The notes under the pieces are model-generated. The model ran no database searches, had not been told where the DNA came from, and worked only from the letters and a program-made list of their open reading frames with translations. DNA of 64,000 nt, from positions 62,001 to 126,000 of the forward strand of contig NZ_JAEHFV010000007.1 in the NCBI RefSeq assembly GCF_016522065.1. Reading direction: 5' to 3'. The first letter of the stretch is position 1; the number at the start of each line of letters is the position of its first letter. The translations under genes and the position numbers were made by a program. Positions 26,119 through 33,782 of this stretch are shown piece after piece. This DNA is from Flavobacterium agrisoli. GTDB taxonomy: Bacteria > Bacteroidota > Bacteroidia > Flavobacteriales > Flavobacteriaceae.

Positions 26119-27267
26119 ATGAATACCTTCAAATCTATCTTTGAACAATACAATTGGGATGCTATCCAATCCCGAATTTATCAAACTTCCCACAGAGAGG
26201 TAGAACAGGCCTTAGCCAAAAACAAACGCAATCTAGATGATTTTCTAGCTTTGATTTCTCCTGCTGCCCAACCTTATTTAGAACAAATGGCGCAAATGAG
26301 TCACGCATTAACTAAAAACCGTTTTGGTAAAACGATTCAGATGTATGCGCCTTTGTATTTGAGTAACGAATGCCAAAACATTTGTACCTATTGCGGATTC
26401 AGTTTAGACAATAAAACCAAACGCAAAACTCTTTTGGATTCTGAAATAAAACAAGAAGTTGAAGCCTTGAAAAACCTTGGTTTTGACCATGTTTTATTGG
26501 TTACAGGCGAAGCCAATTACAGCGTAAATATCAATTATTTTCTGAATGCCATCGAATTAATCAAAAATGATTTTTCAATTATTTCGGTAGAAGTGCAACC
26601 GCTTTCTCAAGAAGAGTACGAACGTTTGCACGATGCTGGTGTGTACTCGGTTTTGGTGTATCAGGAAACCTATCATCAGGAAGTGTATAAAAAATACCAT
26701 ACCAAAGGAAAAAAATCCAATTTTGATTTTCGTTTAGATACGCCTGATAGAATTGGAAAAGCAGGAATTCATAAAATTGGGTTGGGCGTTTTATTGGGTT
26801 TGGAAGATTGGCGCACCGACAGTTTTTTCAATGCTTTGCATTTGGATTATTTACAAAAAACCTACTGGCAAACCAAATACTCAGTTTCTTTTCCAAGATT
26901 ACGTCCAGCCGAAGGTATTATCGAACCCAATTTCATTATGGACGATAAAGATTTGACCCAACTAATTTGCGCGTATCGTTTGTGGAATGAAGATTTAGAA
27001 ATCTCGATTTCAACACGGGAAAACGAGAAATTTCGCGACAATATTATCCCAATTGGTACAACCAGTATGAGCGCAGGTTCCAAAACCAATCCCGGTGGTT
27101 ATGTCGTTGATCCGCAATCATTAGAACAATTTGAAATTAGTGACGAACGTTCTGTTGCCGAAATTGCATCGATAATTACCAAAAAAGGTTATGAACCCGT
27201 TTGGAAAGATTGGGACAGGACATTTAGTCGAAAGTCAAAAGTCGAAAGTCTGAAAGAGTCGCTATAG
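26119..27267 (+). CDS. thiH: 2-iminoacetate synthase (tyrosine lyase)
   Basis: Radical SAM enzyme cleaving tyrosine to dehydroglycine for thiazole synthesis, the anaerobic-type alternative to ThiO. The 4Fe-4S motif CQNICTYCGF (CxxxCxxC) lies near residue 86. The conserved core ends at PVWKDWDRTF; the last 13 residues (SRKSKVESLKESL) are encoded by the left arm of an intergenic word repeat (see 27226-27315), so they are probably a recent extension. Confidence 0.95.
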   Translation: MNTFKSIFEQYNWDAIQSRIYQTSHREVEQALAKNKRNLDDFLALISPAAQPYLEQMAQMSHALTKNRFGKTIQMYAPLYLSNECQNICTYCGFSLDNKTKRKTLLDSEIKQEVEALKNLGFDHVLLVTGEANYSVNINYFLNAIELIKNDFSIISVEVQPLSQEEYERLHDAGVYSVLVYQETYHQEVYKKYHTKGKKSNFDFRLDTPDRIGKAGIHKIGLGVLLGLEDWRTDSFFNALHLDYLQKTYWQTKYSVSFPRLRPAEGIIEPNFIMDDKDLTQLICAYRLWNEDLEISISTRENEKFRDNIIPIGTTSMSAGSKTNPGGYVVDPQSLEQFEISDERSVAEIASIITKKGYEPVWKDWDRTFSRKSKVESLKESL

Positions 27268-27315
27268 ACATTTAATGTTAGACTTTATGACTTTTCACTT
27301 TCCAACTTTAAGACT
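27226..27315 (+). repeat. word-repeat hairpin that spans the thiH stop codon
   Basis: The left arm consists of AGTCGAAAGTC / AAAAGTC / GAAAGTC words (27226-27260) in the thiH coding region; the right arm (about 27278-27315) carries the near-complement, with GACTTTATGACTTTTCACTTT and a final AAGACT. The hairpin encloses the thiH stop at 27265-27267. Confidence 0.55.
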
Positions 27316-27321
27316 AATAAA

Positions 27322-28032
27322 ATGAGTGTTATTCAAGAATATTTACGTTACAACCGTCAAACGATTTTACCTGAAATTGGCGATGAAGGTCAAGAAAAAC
27401 TCAAAAATGCCAAAGTACTGGTTATAGGTGCTGGTGGCTTGGGCTGCCCGATTTTGCAATACATTGCCACGGCTGGAGTGGGCACTATTGGCATTGTTGA
27501 TTTTGATACAATTGAAATTCATAATCTGCATCGTCAGATTTTATATACCGAAGAACAAATCGGTTTGTCAAAAGCCATTACTGCAAAAAGTACACTTGAA
27601 AAACTAAATCCATTGATTAAAATTCAAGCTTTTGAAGAAAAGCTCACTACTGAAAACGCCTCTAAAATCATTCAGGAATTTGATGTAATTGTGGATGGTT
27701 GCGATAATTTCACCACTCGTTATTTGGTGAATGACACTTGTGTAGCTCTTGAAAAACCATTGGTTTACGGAAGTATTTTAGGCTTTGAAGGACAACTGGC
27801 TGTTTTCAATAATAATGGAAGTAAAAACCTGCGCGATTTATTTCCAGAACCACCCAATCCAAAAGATGTTCCGAGTTGCAGTTTAAATGGCGTTTTAGGA
27901 ACTTTACCCGGAATGATTGGTACGATGATGGCACACGAAACCTTAAAAATAATTATTGGTTTACCAAGTTTGAAAAATGAATTGGTTTTGTTTTCTACTT
28001 TGCAAATGACTTTTACAAAGCTCAATTTTTAA
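27322..28032 (+). CDS. thiF: ThiF/HesA/MoeB-family adenylyltransferase
   Basis: E1-like enzyme that adenylates the ThiS C-terminus. The 236-residue protein has the nucleotide loop VIGAGGLGCPILQY, DFDTIEIHNLHRQILY, and the VPSCSLNGVLGTLPG segment whose Cys matches the catalytic cysteine of E. coli ThiF. The two CxxC zinc pairs of E. coli ThiF and MoeB are absent (NLRDLFPEPPNP stands where the first would be, and the chain ends without the second). Position at the end of the thi operon supports ThiF. Its 3' end overlaps the convergent MOSC gene by 11 bp. Confidence 0.88.
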   Translation: MSVIQEYLRYNRQTILPEIGDEGQEKLKNAKVLVIGAGGLGCPILQYIATAGVGTIGIVDFDTIEIHNLHRQILYTEEQIGLSKAITAKSTLEKLNPLIKIQAFEEKLTTENASKIIQEFDVIVDGCDNFTTRYLVNDTCVALEKPLVYGSILGFEGQLAVFNNNGSKNLRDLFPEPPNPKDVPSCSLNGVLGTLPGMIGTMMAHETLKIIIGLPSLKNELVLFSTLQMTFTKLNF

Positions 28033-28819
28033 TTAAAAAATCGCCCACTTGAATTTTACCTGAATTCAAACACATGACATTGGTAGCAAATAAAATAGAA
28101 TTATCCACTTTTCTATAAGTGCTTAGCGTTTTTAAAGGTTCTTTTTTAACCTCAGCATTTATCGGATTGGTATTAACCATTACGCAACGCCCACAAGGTT
28201 TAACGTTTTTAAATTCAACTTGATCAATTGCAAAATCTGTTAAATCGTCTTCTTCATGAGGAAAATTAGTTTCAATAACAATATTCGGGCGAAAGCGATG
28301 TATCGTGATTTTTTCTTCCAATTTATCGTTTAAAAATTCCAAACTTTTTGTCCCCAACAACAAATACGGATAGCCATCGGCCAAACTTACGTTTAGATTT
28401 TGATTGAGTTTACTGCTATTATGTTTTCTGTCGCCTGCATTGATTATTTTTACCAATTTACACACAAATCCCAATTGGTCGGTAAACCATTTTGAAGTAT
28501 TGGGATTTACTTCAAAAACCTGACACGAATCATCCCAGACTTTTGAATGGATTTGTTCTCCAATATATTCCTCAATTTGAAATTCATGTAAGGCATTTTG
28601 GTATCGAATTTCAATTCTATCATCTACAATTTTGGGATAAAACTGACTCATTTTGGGGTGAACTCTTTGGGTAACAAATTCATTATTTTCGTCAATAAGC
28701 ATCCAGCGTCTGTCATTTTCAAACCCCATTTCCTGAGCATTTAACTCCTTACATTCTATTCCGGCTAAACTTTTAATTGGATAAATAAACAATTGTTTGA
28801 CTTCAAACTTTGTACTCAT
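28022..28819 (-). CDS. MOSC-domain protein (MOSC N-terminal barrel + MOSC)
   Basis: A 265-residue protein of the family that includes mitochondrial amidoxime reductase and E. coli YcbX/YiiM. The N-terminal beta-barrel starts VKQLFIYPIKSLAGIECKEL and the MOSC core contains RFRPNIVIETN and VKPCGRCVMVNTNP with the molybdenum-cofactor cysteine. Ferredoxin domains found in some relatives are absent. Likely binds molybdenum cofactor or handles sulfur. The frame opens at a GTG at 28828, but ATG at 28819 is chosen because it lies right behind the aat stop. Confidence 0.85.
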   Translation of the reverse strand: MSTKFEVKQLFIYPIKSLAGIECKELNAQEMGFENDRRWMLIDENNEFVTQRVHPKMSQFYPKIVDDRIEIRYQNALHEFQIEEYIGEQIHSKVWDDSCQVFEVNPNTSKWFTDQLGFVCKLVKIINAGDRKHNSSKLNQNLNVSLADGYPYLLLGTKSLEFLNDKLEEKITIHRFRPNIVIETNFPHEEDDLTDFAIDQVEFKNVKPCGRCVMVNTNPINAEVKKEPLKTLSTYRKVDNSILFATNVMCLNSGKIQVGDFLIKN

Positions 28820-28820
28820 T

Positions 28821-29459
28821 TTATTCACTTTTTAAAATATAAATAAAATCATCGCGATTAATTTCTACACACCCCAAACTCTCTAAATGTGAATTATAAA
28901 CTTGACAATCTAACAACCTGTAATGTTCGTTTTTTAGTTTATTGACCAAGGCGATAAAAGCCACTTTTGAGGCATTTGAAACCTTAGAGAACATACTTTC
29001 TCCACAAAAAACATGACCTAAATCAACTCCATATAATCCGCCTACTAATTCCTCGTCTTGCCAAACCTCAACCGATTTTGCTTTTCCTAATTCATGTAAT
29101 TTACAATACGCTTCAATCATTTCGTTGGTAATCCAAGTTCCGTTTTGACCCTCACGCTTAATTTTTTGACAATTAGCAATAACGGCTTCGAAATTTTGAT
29201 TAAAAGTAACCTTAAAAATATTTCGATTAAGAATGTTTCGCATACTTTTCGAAATGATTATATCATCTAAGAAAAGTACCATTCGCCATTCGGGTGACCA
29301 CCAAAGTATAGGTTCGCCTTCGTTAAACCAAGGAAAAATTCCGCTTTGATAAGCCAACAACAAACGCTCAGGAGACAAATCGCCACCTATGGCTACAATA
29401 CCTTCTTCATCGGCTTCGTTCACATTTGGAAAAAACAATTCTTTGGTTAAATACTGCAT
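28821..29459 (-). CDS. aat: leucyl/phenylalanyl-tRNA-protein transferase
   Basis: N-end-rule enzyme that adds Leu or Phe to proteins with N-terminal Lys/Arg, marking them for ClpAP. The 212-residue chain has the hallmark blocks [22 protein letters not shown]-type N-terminus, [30 protein letters not shown] and [20 protein letters not shown]. It overlaps nothing but lies one base from the MOSC gene downstream, suggesting cotranscription. Length is normal. Confidence 0.95.
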   Translation of the reverse strand: MQYLTKELFFPNVNEADEEGIVAIGGDLSPERLLLAYQSGIFPWFNEGEPILWWSPEWRMVLFLDDIIISKSMRNILNRNIFKVTFNQNFEAVIANCQKIKREGQNGTWITNEMIEAYCKLHELGKAKSVEVWQDEELVGGLYGVDLGHVFCGESMFSKVSNASKVAFIALVNKLKNEHYRLLDCQVYNSHLESLGCVEINRDDFIYILKSE

Positions 29460-29480
29460 ACCAAGGTTTTTTTAAAACAA

Positions 29481-29520
29481 AAAAGTTAGAAATTCAAGTA
29501 CACTCAAACTTCTAACTTTT
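29481..29520 (-). terminator. intrinsic terminator between DUF3127 gene and aat
   Basis: AAAAGTTAGAA (29481-29491) and TTCTAACTTTT (29510-29520) are perfect complements with an 18-nt loop. On the minus strand the stem ends in a T-rich run, fitting termination after the DUF3127 gene. The TTCTAAC word recurs near 20,950. Confidence 0.65.
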
Positions 29521-29538
29521 CATTATTGAAATTGTAAT

Positions 29539-29916
29539 TTAGAACGGTAAATCGTCTGGTTCTTCTTCGTTTAAATTAGTTGCGGGTGGAAAAGCTTGTG
29601 CCGCTGGAACTGGAGGAGTTGGAACTCCTGGTTGTGTTGGTGCACCAACTTTTTCAATTCTCCAACCTTGAATACTGTTAAAATATCTGGTTTCGCCTTG
29701 AGGGTTTACCCACTCACGTCCTCTCAAATTGATGGAAACTTTTACGGGTTCACCCACGCTATAATTGCTCAACAAATCGCATTTATCTTGAGTAAATTCG
29801 ATTAAAATATGTTGGGGATATTGTTCTTCAGTAGTAACAACAAGTTCTCTTTTTTTAAATGACGCACTCACTTGTTGCTCTGGATTCACCACTTTAATTT
29901 TTCCTGTAACTTCCAT
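29539..29916 (-). CDS. DUF3127 protein with an SSB-like acidic tail
   Basis: A 125-residue protein whose first 85 residues form a predicted OB-like beta barrel (VTGKIKVVNPEQQVSASFKK, then IEFTQDKCDLLSNYSVGEPV, LRGREWVNPQGETRYFNSI), followed by a proline/glycine/alanine-rich linker and the C-terminal acidic tip EEEPDDLPF. That architecture, including the DDLPF tip, mirrors single-stranded DNA-binding protein, where the tip recruits repair and replication proteins. DNA binding is inferred; the family itself is of unknown function. Confidence 0.82.
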   Translation of the reverse strand: MEVTGKIKVVNPEQQVSASFKKRELVVTTEEQYPQHILIEFTQDKCDLLSNYSVGEPVKVSINLRGREWVNPQGETRYFNSIQGWRIEKVGAPTQPGVPTPPVPAAQAFPPATNLNEEEPDDLPF

Positions 29917-29939
29917 CTTCGATATATTTATTTATTATT

Positions 29940-30815
29940 TTATTTTTCGGCCAAAAGTACTTTCCACGCTGAAAAAACATCTCCTTTATTCAGATATTTT
30001 TTTGCTTCTAAATGCTTTTTCACTGAATCATCAGCACTTAGAACTGCTTTTATAGCAAAGTTCTCTTTCACAAATATAGTAACTTCTTCTTTGGTAGGCA
30101 AGGCTTCAATATTTCCTAATTTCCCTAAATCATTTCCATCAAAAATGGGACTTTTTTTAATTGAATCTGGTATAACAGCTACCCCAATTCCTAAATTGGT
30201 AATGGGTTTTTCGACTTCAAAAAGTCCGGCATTTGATCGCGTATACCAATTGCTTCCTAAACGCGCCACCAAATCAATTTTATACTGGTCTATGGCTTGA
30301 TTAGCATCTAAAATTGCTTCATCAATATACATTTTTAGCACCTCGCACAAAATTAAATTACCCGCACCTCCTTCGTTTCCTAACGAAATGATTTGCGTAA
30401 CCTTACATTCAAATTGAACCGGAGATTCTTTTACCCGAAAAGGCTTAACTACTCGCGAAGGAATGGCTGTAAAACCCGCTTTTATAAATTCGTTTACTCC
30501 TTCGGCATACTCGGAACTAGCCAACGAACTTTGCTGAACCATTTCGTAATTTACTACATTAATCACAACTTCTTTAGTGGCCTCGCAATTCAATAAGGTA
30601 TGTTTTAGCGTGGAATCGCGAACGCGTCTGGCTGGCGAAAAAATTAAAACCGGAGGATTGGCACTAAATACATTAAAAAAACTAAACGGAGCCAAATTTG
30701 GTGTTCCACTTGCGTTTACGGTACTCGCCAAAGCAATAGGCCTTGGTCCTACAGCACTTTGTAAATACGTTTGCAGGAGTTGAACGGTTGTTTCTTTTGG
30801 ATCAATTGTAAGCAT
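29940..30815 (-). CDS. flavin reductase-like domain protein
   Basis: A 291-residue protein with an FMN-binding split-barrel: VGPRPIALASTVNASGTPNLAP and FSFFNVFSANPPVLIFSPARR are the flavin-contact strands, followed by DSTLKHTLLNCEATKEVVINVV. The C-terminal 80 residues are extra. Probably reduces flavin or uses bound FMN. The frame starts 33 codons further upstream, but ATG at 30813-30815 (MLTIDPKE) gives the normal family N-terminus. Divergent from the histidine kinase; the two share a 150-bp intergenic region. Confidence 0.85.
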   Translation of the reverse strand: MLTIDPKETTVQLLQTYLQSAVGPRPIALASTVNASGTPNLAPFSFFNVFSANPPVLIFSPARRVRDSTLKHTLLNCEATKEVVINVVNYEMVQQSSLASSEYAEGVNEFIKAGFTAIPSRVVKPFRVKESPVQFECKVTQIISLGNEGGAGNLILCEVLKMYIDEAILDANQAIDQYKIDLVARLGSNWYTRSNAGLFEVEKPITNLGIGVAVIPDSIKKSPIFDGNDLGKLGNIEALPTKEEVTIFVKENFAIKAVLSADDSVKKHLEAKKYLNKGDVFSAWKVLLAEK

Positions 30816-30964
30816 AAATACCGATTTATTTTGAAAAAGTTCCAAGCAAATGTAACCAAATGCTTTGAGTTGTGTCGCAATTTTAAAGAGTTTCACTTTC
30901 AAAAAAACCTGCATAAAATTTAAAATAGGTTTATTTCGTTATATTTATACCTCAATTAGTAGTT

Positions 30965-32113
30965 ATGCTTCTTTCGGAAAAACGCAATATTTCAAGATGG
31001 GTACTTATCTCCATATCTTTTATCATTATTAGTCTGATTTTGTGGAATACGTACACCTTTTTTCAAATATTCAAAAATGAAGAACGCCTAAAAATGAACC
31101 TTTGGGCAAGTGCACAAAAAACACTGATTAATGCAAACGAAAACACCGATGTTGAACTGCCGCTACAAATTTTTAGCAACAACACCTCGGTTCCGGTTAT
31201 TCTCACCATGTATGACAAAATCATTAGCTCGGTGAATGTTCCCGAAGCCGTTACGCAAGACAAAGCCAAATACGAATCATATTTAAAAAACTTAAAAAGT
31301 GAAAACGAGCCTATTATCATTGAATATGCTCCGGGAAAATTCCAAAAATTGTATTACGGCAATTCGGAGTTGCTCAATAAACTCAAATACTACCCAATAG
31401 CTTTGGTTTTGATTATTTTTTTGTGTGCCGCCTTGATTTACAATTTTTATCAAAGTACTAAAATGGCCACTCAAAACAAACTTTGGGCCGGAATGGCAAA
31501 AGAAACAGCACACCAAATTGGGACGCCTTTATCGTCTTTAATTGGTTGGATCGAATTGCTAAAAACAGAAAACATTGATCAAAGTATCACTTCCGAAATA
31601 CAAAAAGATGTTGACCGTTTACAAACCATTACCGATCGTTTTTCTAAAATTGGTTCGGTTCCGGTTTTGGAAATGAAAGATATTGTTGCCGAAACAGCCG
31701 CTTCATATGATTATCTAAAATCGCGTTTTTCTTCGCAAGTCCATTTTTCGTTTGAGGGGCCTGCCGAGCCAATCCAGGTAAAAATCAATCCCACTTTACA
31801 CAGTTGGACCATTGAAAATTTGGTTAAAAATGCCATTGATGCCATGAAAGGAAAAGGAAAATTGTCGATTTCAATTGAATCAGATTCAGAATGGGTCAAA
31901 ATCAACATTAGCGATACCGGTTCTGGAATTCCGAAAAAACAATTTAAACGTATTTTTGAACCCGGCTTTACCACCAAAAAACGGGGTTGGGGTTTGGGGC
32001 TATCGCTTACCAAAAGAATTGTGGAAGAATACCACAAAGGCAATATTAAAGTTTTACAATCGGAATTAGGAAAAGGCACGACGATACAAGTGCGGTATCA
32101 TTCAAGTGTGTAA
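30965..32113 (+). CDS. membrane sensor histidine kinase
   Basis: A 382-residue kinase: membrane helix at about residues 12-35, a periplasmic sensor part to about 140, a second helix (YPIALVLIIFLCAALIYNFY), then HisKA with His183 in ETAHQIGTPLSSLIGW and an HATPase domain with N-box ENLVKNAIDAM, DTGSGIPKKQFKRIFEPGF (G1/F) and GWGLGLSLTKRIV (G2). No response regulator is adjacent, so it is an orphan; signal and partner are unknown. A strong bidirectional terminator follows. Confidence 0.92.
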   Translation: MLLSEKRNISRWVLISISFIIISLILWNTYTFFQIFKNEERLKMNLWASAQKTLINANENTDVELPLQIFSNNTSVPVILTMYDKIISSVNVPEAVTQDKAKYESYLKNLKSENEPIIIEYAPGKFQKLYYGNSELLNKLKYYPIALVLIIFLCAALIYNFYQSTKMATQNKLWAGMAKETAHQIGTPLSSLIGWIELLKTENIDQSITSEIQKDVDRLQTITDRFSKIGSVPVLEMKDIVAETAASYDYLKSRFSSQVHFSFEGPAEPIQVKINPTLHSWTIENLVKNAIDAMKGKGKLSISIESDSEWVKINISDTGSGIPKKQFKRIFEPGFTTKKRGWGLGLSLTKRIVEEYHKGNIKVLQSELGKGTTIQVRYHSSV

Positions 32114-32147
32114 CAACCGATTTCTATTAATTGAACCTTAGCAAAAC

Positions 32148-32189
32148 AAAAAAACGTTTAGAGCTTAAAATTCCCTAAACGTTTTTTTT
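32148..32189. terminator. bidirectional terminator between histidine kinase and HIT genes
   Basis: AAACGTTTAG (32152-32161) pairs with CTAAACGTTT (32175-32184), flanked by an A run on the left and a T run on the right, so it can end transcripts from both convergent genes. Confidence 0.85.
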
Positions 32190-32211
32190 CTGTTTTACCT
32201 GTATGAATTCT

Positions 32212-32601
32212 CTACAAATTCGAAGCAATATCTTGAGCTATTTGTTGCATTTCTTCGGCTGTTATTTTTTCTTTGGCAACAAAACGAATATCTTCCATTT
32301 TATTTAACGGAATTAAATGTACGTGTGCATGTGGTACTTCGATACCGATAACCGAAATAGCCACTCGGTTACACGGAACTGTTTTTTCAAGAGCAATGGC
32401 CACTTTTCTAGAAAAACACATCAATCCGATATATAATTCTTCATCAAGATCAAAAATCTTATCTAACTCTTTTTTAGGAATACAAAGTGTGTGTCCTTTT
32501 GTGTTGGGATTGATATCTAAAAATGCTAAAAATTGGTCGTCTTCGGCAATTTTATAACACGGAATTTCGCCGTTTACGATTTTGGTGAAGATGGAACTCA
32601 T
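32212..32601 (-). CDS. HIT-family protein
   Basis: A 129-residue histidine-triad nucleotide hydrolase/transferase. The HIT motif is PHAHVHLIPL (HxHxH), preceded by FTKIVNGEIPCYKIAEDDQF, the typical start, and FLDINPNTKGHTLCIPKKE. Hint-type enzymes split AMP-amino or adenylylated substrates. It lies 50 bp downstream of greA in the same direction, a pair conserved in flavobacteria, so both are probably cotranscribed. Confidence 0.93.
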   Translation of the reverse strand: MSSIFTKIVNGEIPCYKIAEDDQFLAFLDINPNTKGHTLCIPKKELDKIFDLDEELYIGLMCFSRKVAIALEKTVPCNRVAISVIGIEVPHAHVHLIPLNKMEDIRFVAKEKITAEEMQQIAQDIASNL

Positions 32602-32651
32602 ATTGCGATTTTTAAATTAATTAATTTTTTTCTTGCGTTTTTAGAATGAAA

Positions 32652-33128
32652 TTACTCTCTCGTAATCTCTAAAATTTCAAATTTTAAAGTCCCGTTTGGA
32701 ACTGTAATTTCAGCTACCTCGCCCACTGATTTTCCTAACAATCCTTTACCAATTGGAGATGTTACCGAAATTTTACCGGTTTTCAAATCGGCTTCACTTT
32801 CGGCAACAAGTGTATACACCATTTCCATTCCGTTGGTTTGGTTTTTTATTTTCACTTTTGAAAGCACCAAAACTTTTGACACATCTAATTGTGATTCATC
32901 TATTAATCGGGCATTGGCGTAAACTTCTTCTAATTTCGAAATTCGCATTTCTAACAAACCTTGAGCTTCTTTGGCAGCATCGTATTCGGCATTTTCAGAC
33001 AAATCTCCTTTATCTCTGGCATCGGCAATATCTTGAGATGCTTTTGGACGCATGACACTTTTTAAGTATTCCAACTCTTCCTTCAATTTTTTTAATCCCT
33101 CAGCGGTATAATAAGATACTTTACTCAT
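32652..33128 (-). CDS. greA: transcription elongation factor GreA
   Basis: A 158-residue factor that stimulates RNA polymerase to cleave backtracked transcripts. The N-terminal coiled coil (YYTAEGLKKLKEELEYLKSV, RPKASQDIADARDKGDLSENAEYDAAKEAQ) carries the acidic tip D-x-x-E at DLSENAEYD, and the C-terminal FKBP-like domain ends at NGTLKFEILEITRE. Length is normal. A terminator-like hairpin sits in its leader right after the promoter (33155-33176), so it may be attenuated. Confidence 0.96.
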   Translation of the reverse strand: MSKVSYYTAEGLKKLKEELEYLKSVMRPKASQDIADARDKGDLSENAEYDAAKEAQGLLEMRISKLEEVYANARLIDESQLDVSKVLVLSKVKIKNQTNGMEMVYTLVAESEADLKTGKISVTSPIGKGLLGKSVGEVAEITVPNGTLKFEILEITRE

Positions 33129-33154
33129 AATTTCATCGTTTATATAAATACAAA

Positions 33155-33176
33155 AAATCCCATCGGGACGGGATTT
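33155..33176 (-). terminator. terminator-like hairpin in the greA leader
   Basis: AAATCCC (33155-33161) and GGGATTT (33170-33176) form a 7-bp stem with an 8-nt loop. On the minus strand it is followed by TTTTTTG, giving an intrinsic terminator between the -7 box at 33184-33191 and the greA start at 33128. On the plus strand the T run is poor. Confidence 0.5.
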
Positions 33177-33183
33177 CTTAGTA

Positions 33184-33191
33184 CAAATATA
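33184..33191 (-). promoter_or_regulatory. -7 promoter box of greA
   Basis: Minus-strand TATATTTG (complement of CAAATATA) matches TANNTTTG. The transcript would start at about 33178, at the foot of the leader hairpin. Confidence 0.45.
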
Positions 33192-33252
33192 CTATATTTT
33201 TTTAGAGTACATAATTATATGTTAATCATATAGCCATACGTAACAAATAATT

Positions 33253-33260
33253 TATTTTTG
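33253..33260 (+). promoter_or_regulatory. -7 promoter box of the Rieske-like lipoprotein gene
   Basis: TATTTTTG matches TANNTTTG and lies 23 bp before the ATG at 33284. This also argues against the TTG at 33275 as the start. Confidence 0.45.
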
Positions 33261-33283
33261 CTCGACAAATACTTTTGAAACCT

Positions 33284-33697
33284 ATGAAAAAGATTGGATT
33301 ATTTCTTTTTACTGTTTTTTTTCTGTTGTCTTGTAGCGATAACGACATCAACAATAACAACCCTTATTTACCAAATTATAGTTTTGCCTTTGATGTTAAC
33401 ATGAGCCTACCTTTGTATTCATCCTTACTATACCCAAGCAACGGTATTATTTATAATGGTCAAGGCGTAAAAGGTGTGATTGTATTTAATACCGGAAGCG
33501 GTTATGTTGCCTATGATGCCGCCTGTCCTAACCAAGCCCCTACGAGCTGTACCGCCATGAAAATAGAGGGCATTAATGCCGTTTGTTCGTGTGATGAAAC
33601 GCAATACAGCCTTTTTACCGGTTTAGGCAACAAACAGTATCCTTTGAAACAATACCGCGTAGAACAAAATGGAACTGTACTGCGCGTTTATAATTAG
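33284..33697 (+). CDS. Rieske-fold-like lipoprotein without cluster histidines
   Basis: A 137-residue lipoprotein: signal MKKIGLFLFTVFFLLSC with lipobox LLSC at the cleavage site, then an Asn-rich spacer. The second half reads like a Rieske domain (GVIVFNTGSGYVAYDAACPN, INAVCSCDETQYSLFTG, YPLKQYRVEQNGTVLRVYN). Where Rieske proteins have CxH and CxxH cluster ligands, this has CPN and CSCD, so both histidines are lost while cysteines remain. It therefore cannot hold a normal Rieske cluster. Cell-envelope location is inferred from the lipobox; function unknown. The ATG at 33284 is chosen over a TTG at 33275. Confidence 0.72.
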   Translation: MKKIGLFLFTVFFLLSCSDNDINNNNPYLPNYSFAFDVNMSLPLYSSLLYPSNGIIYNGQGVKGVIVFNTGSGYVAYDAACPNQAPTSCTAMKIEGINAVCSCDETQYSLFTGLGNKQYPLKQYRVEQNGTVLRVYN

Positions 33698-33737
33698 AGA
33701 ACTATCTTGAAAATTTAGAAAACAGCCGCTATACAAA

Positions 33738-33770
33738 AAATCCCGAAAGACATATTTTCGGGATTTTTTT
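33738..33770. terminator. bidirectional terminator
   Basis: AAATCCCGAAA (33738-33748) pairs with TTTCGGGATTT (33756-33766) with A and T runs on the outside. It separates the convergent lipoprotein and TonB receptor genes. Confidence 0.88.
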
Positions 33771-33782
33771 GTTGGAGAAAAA

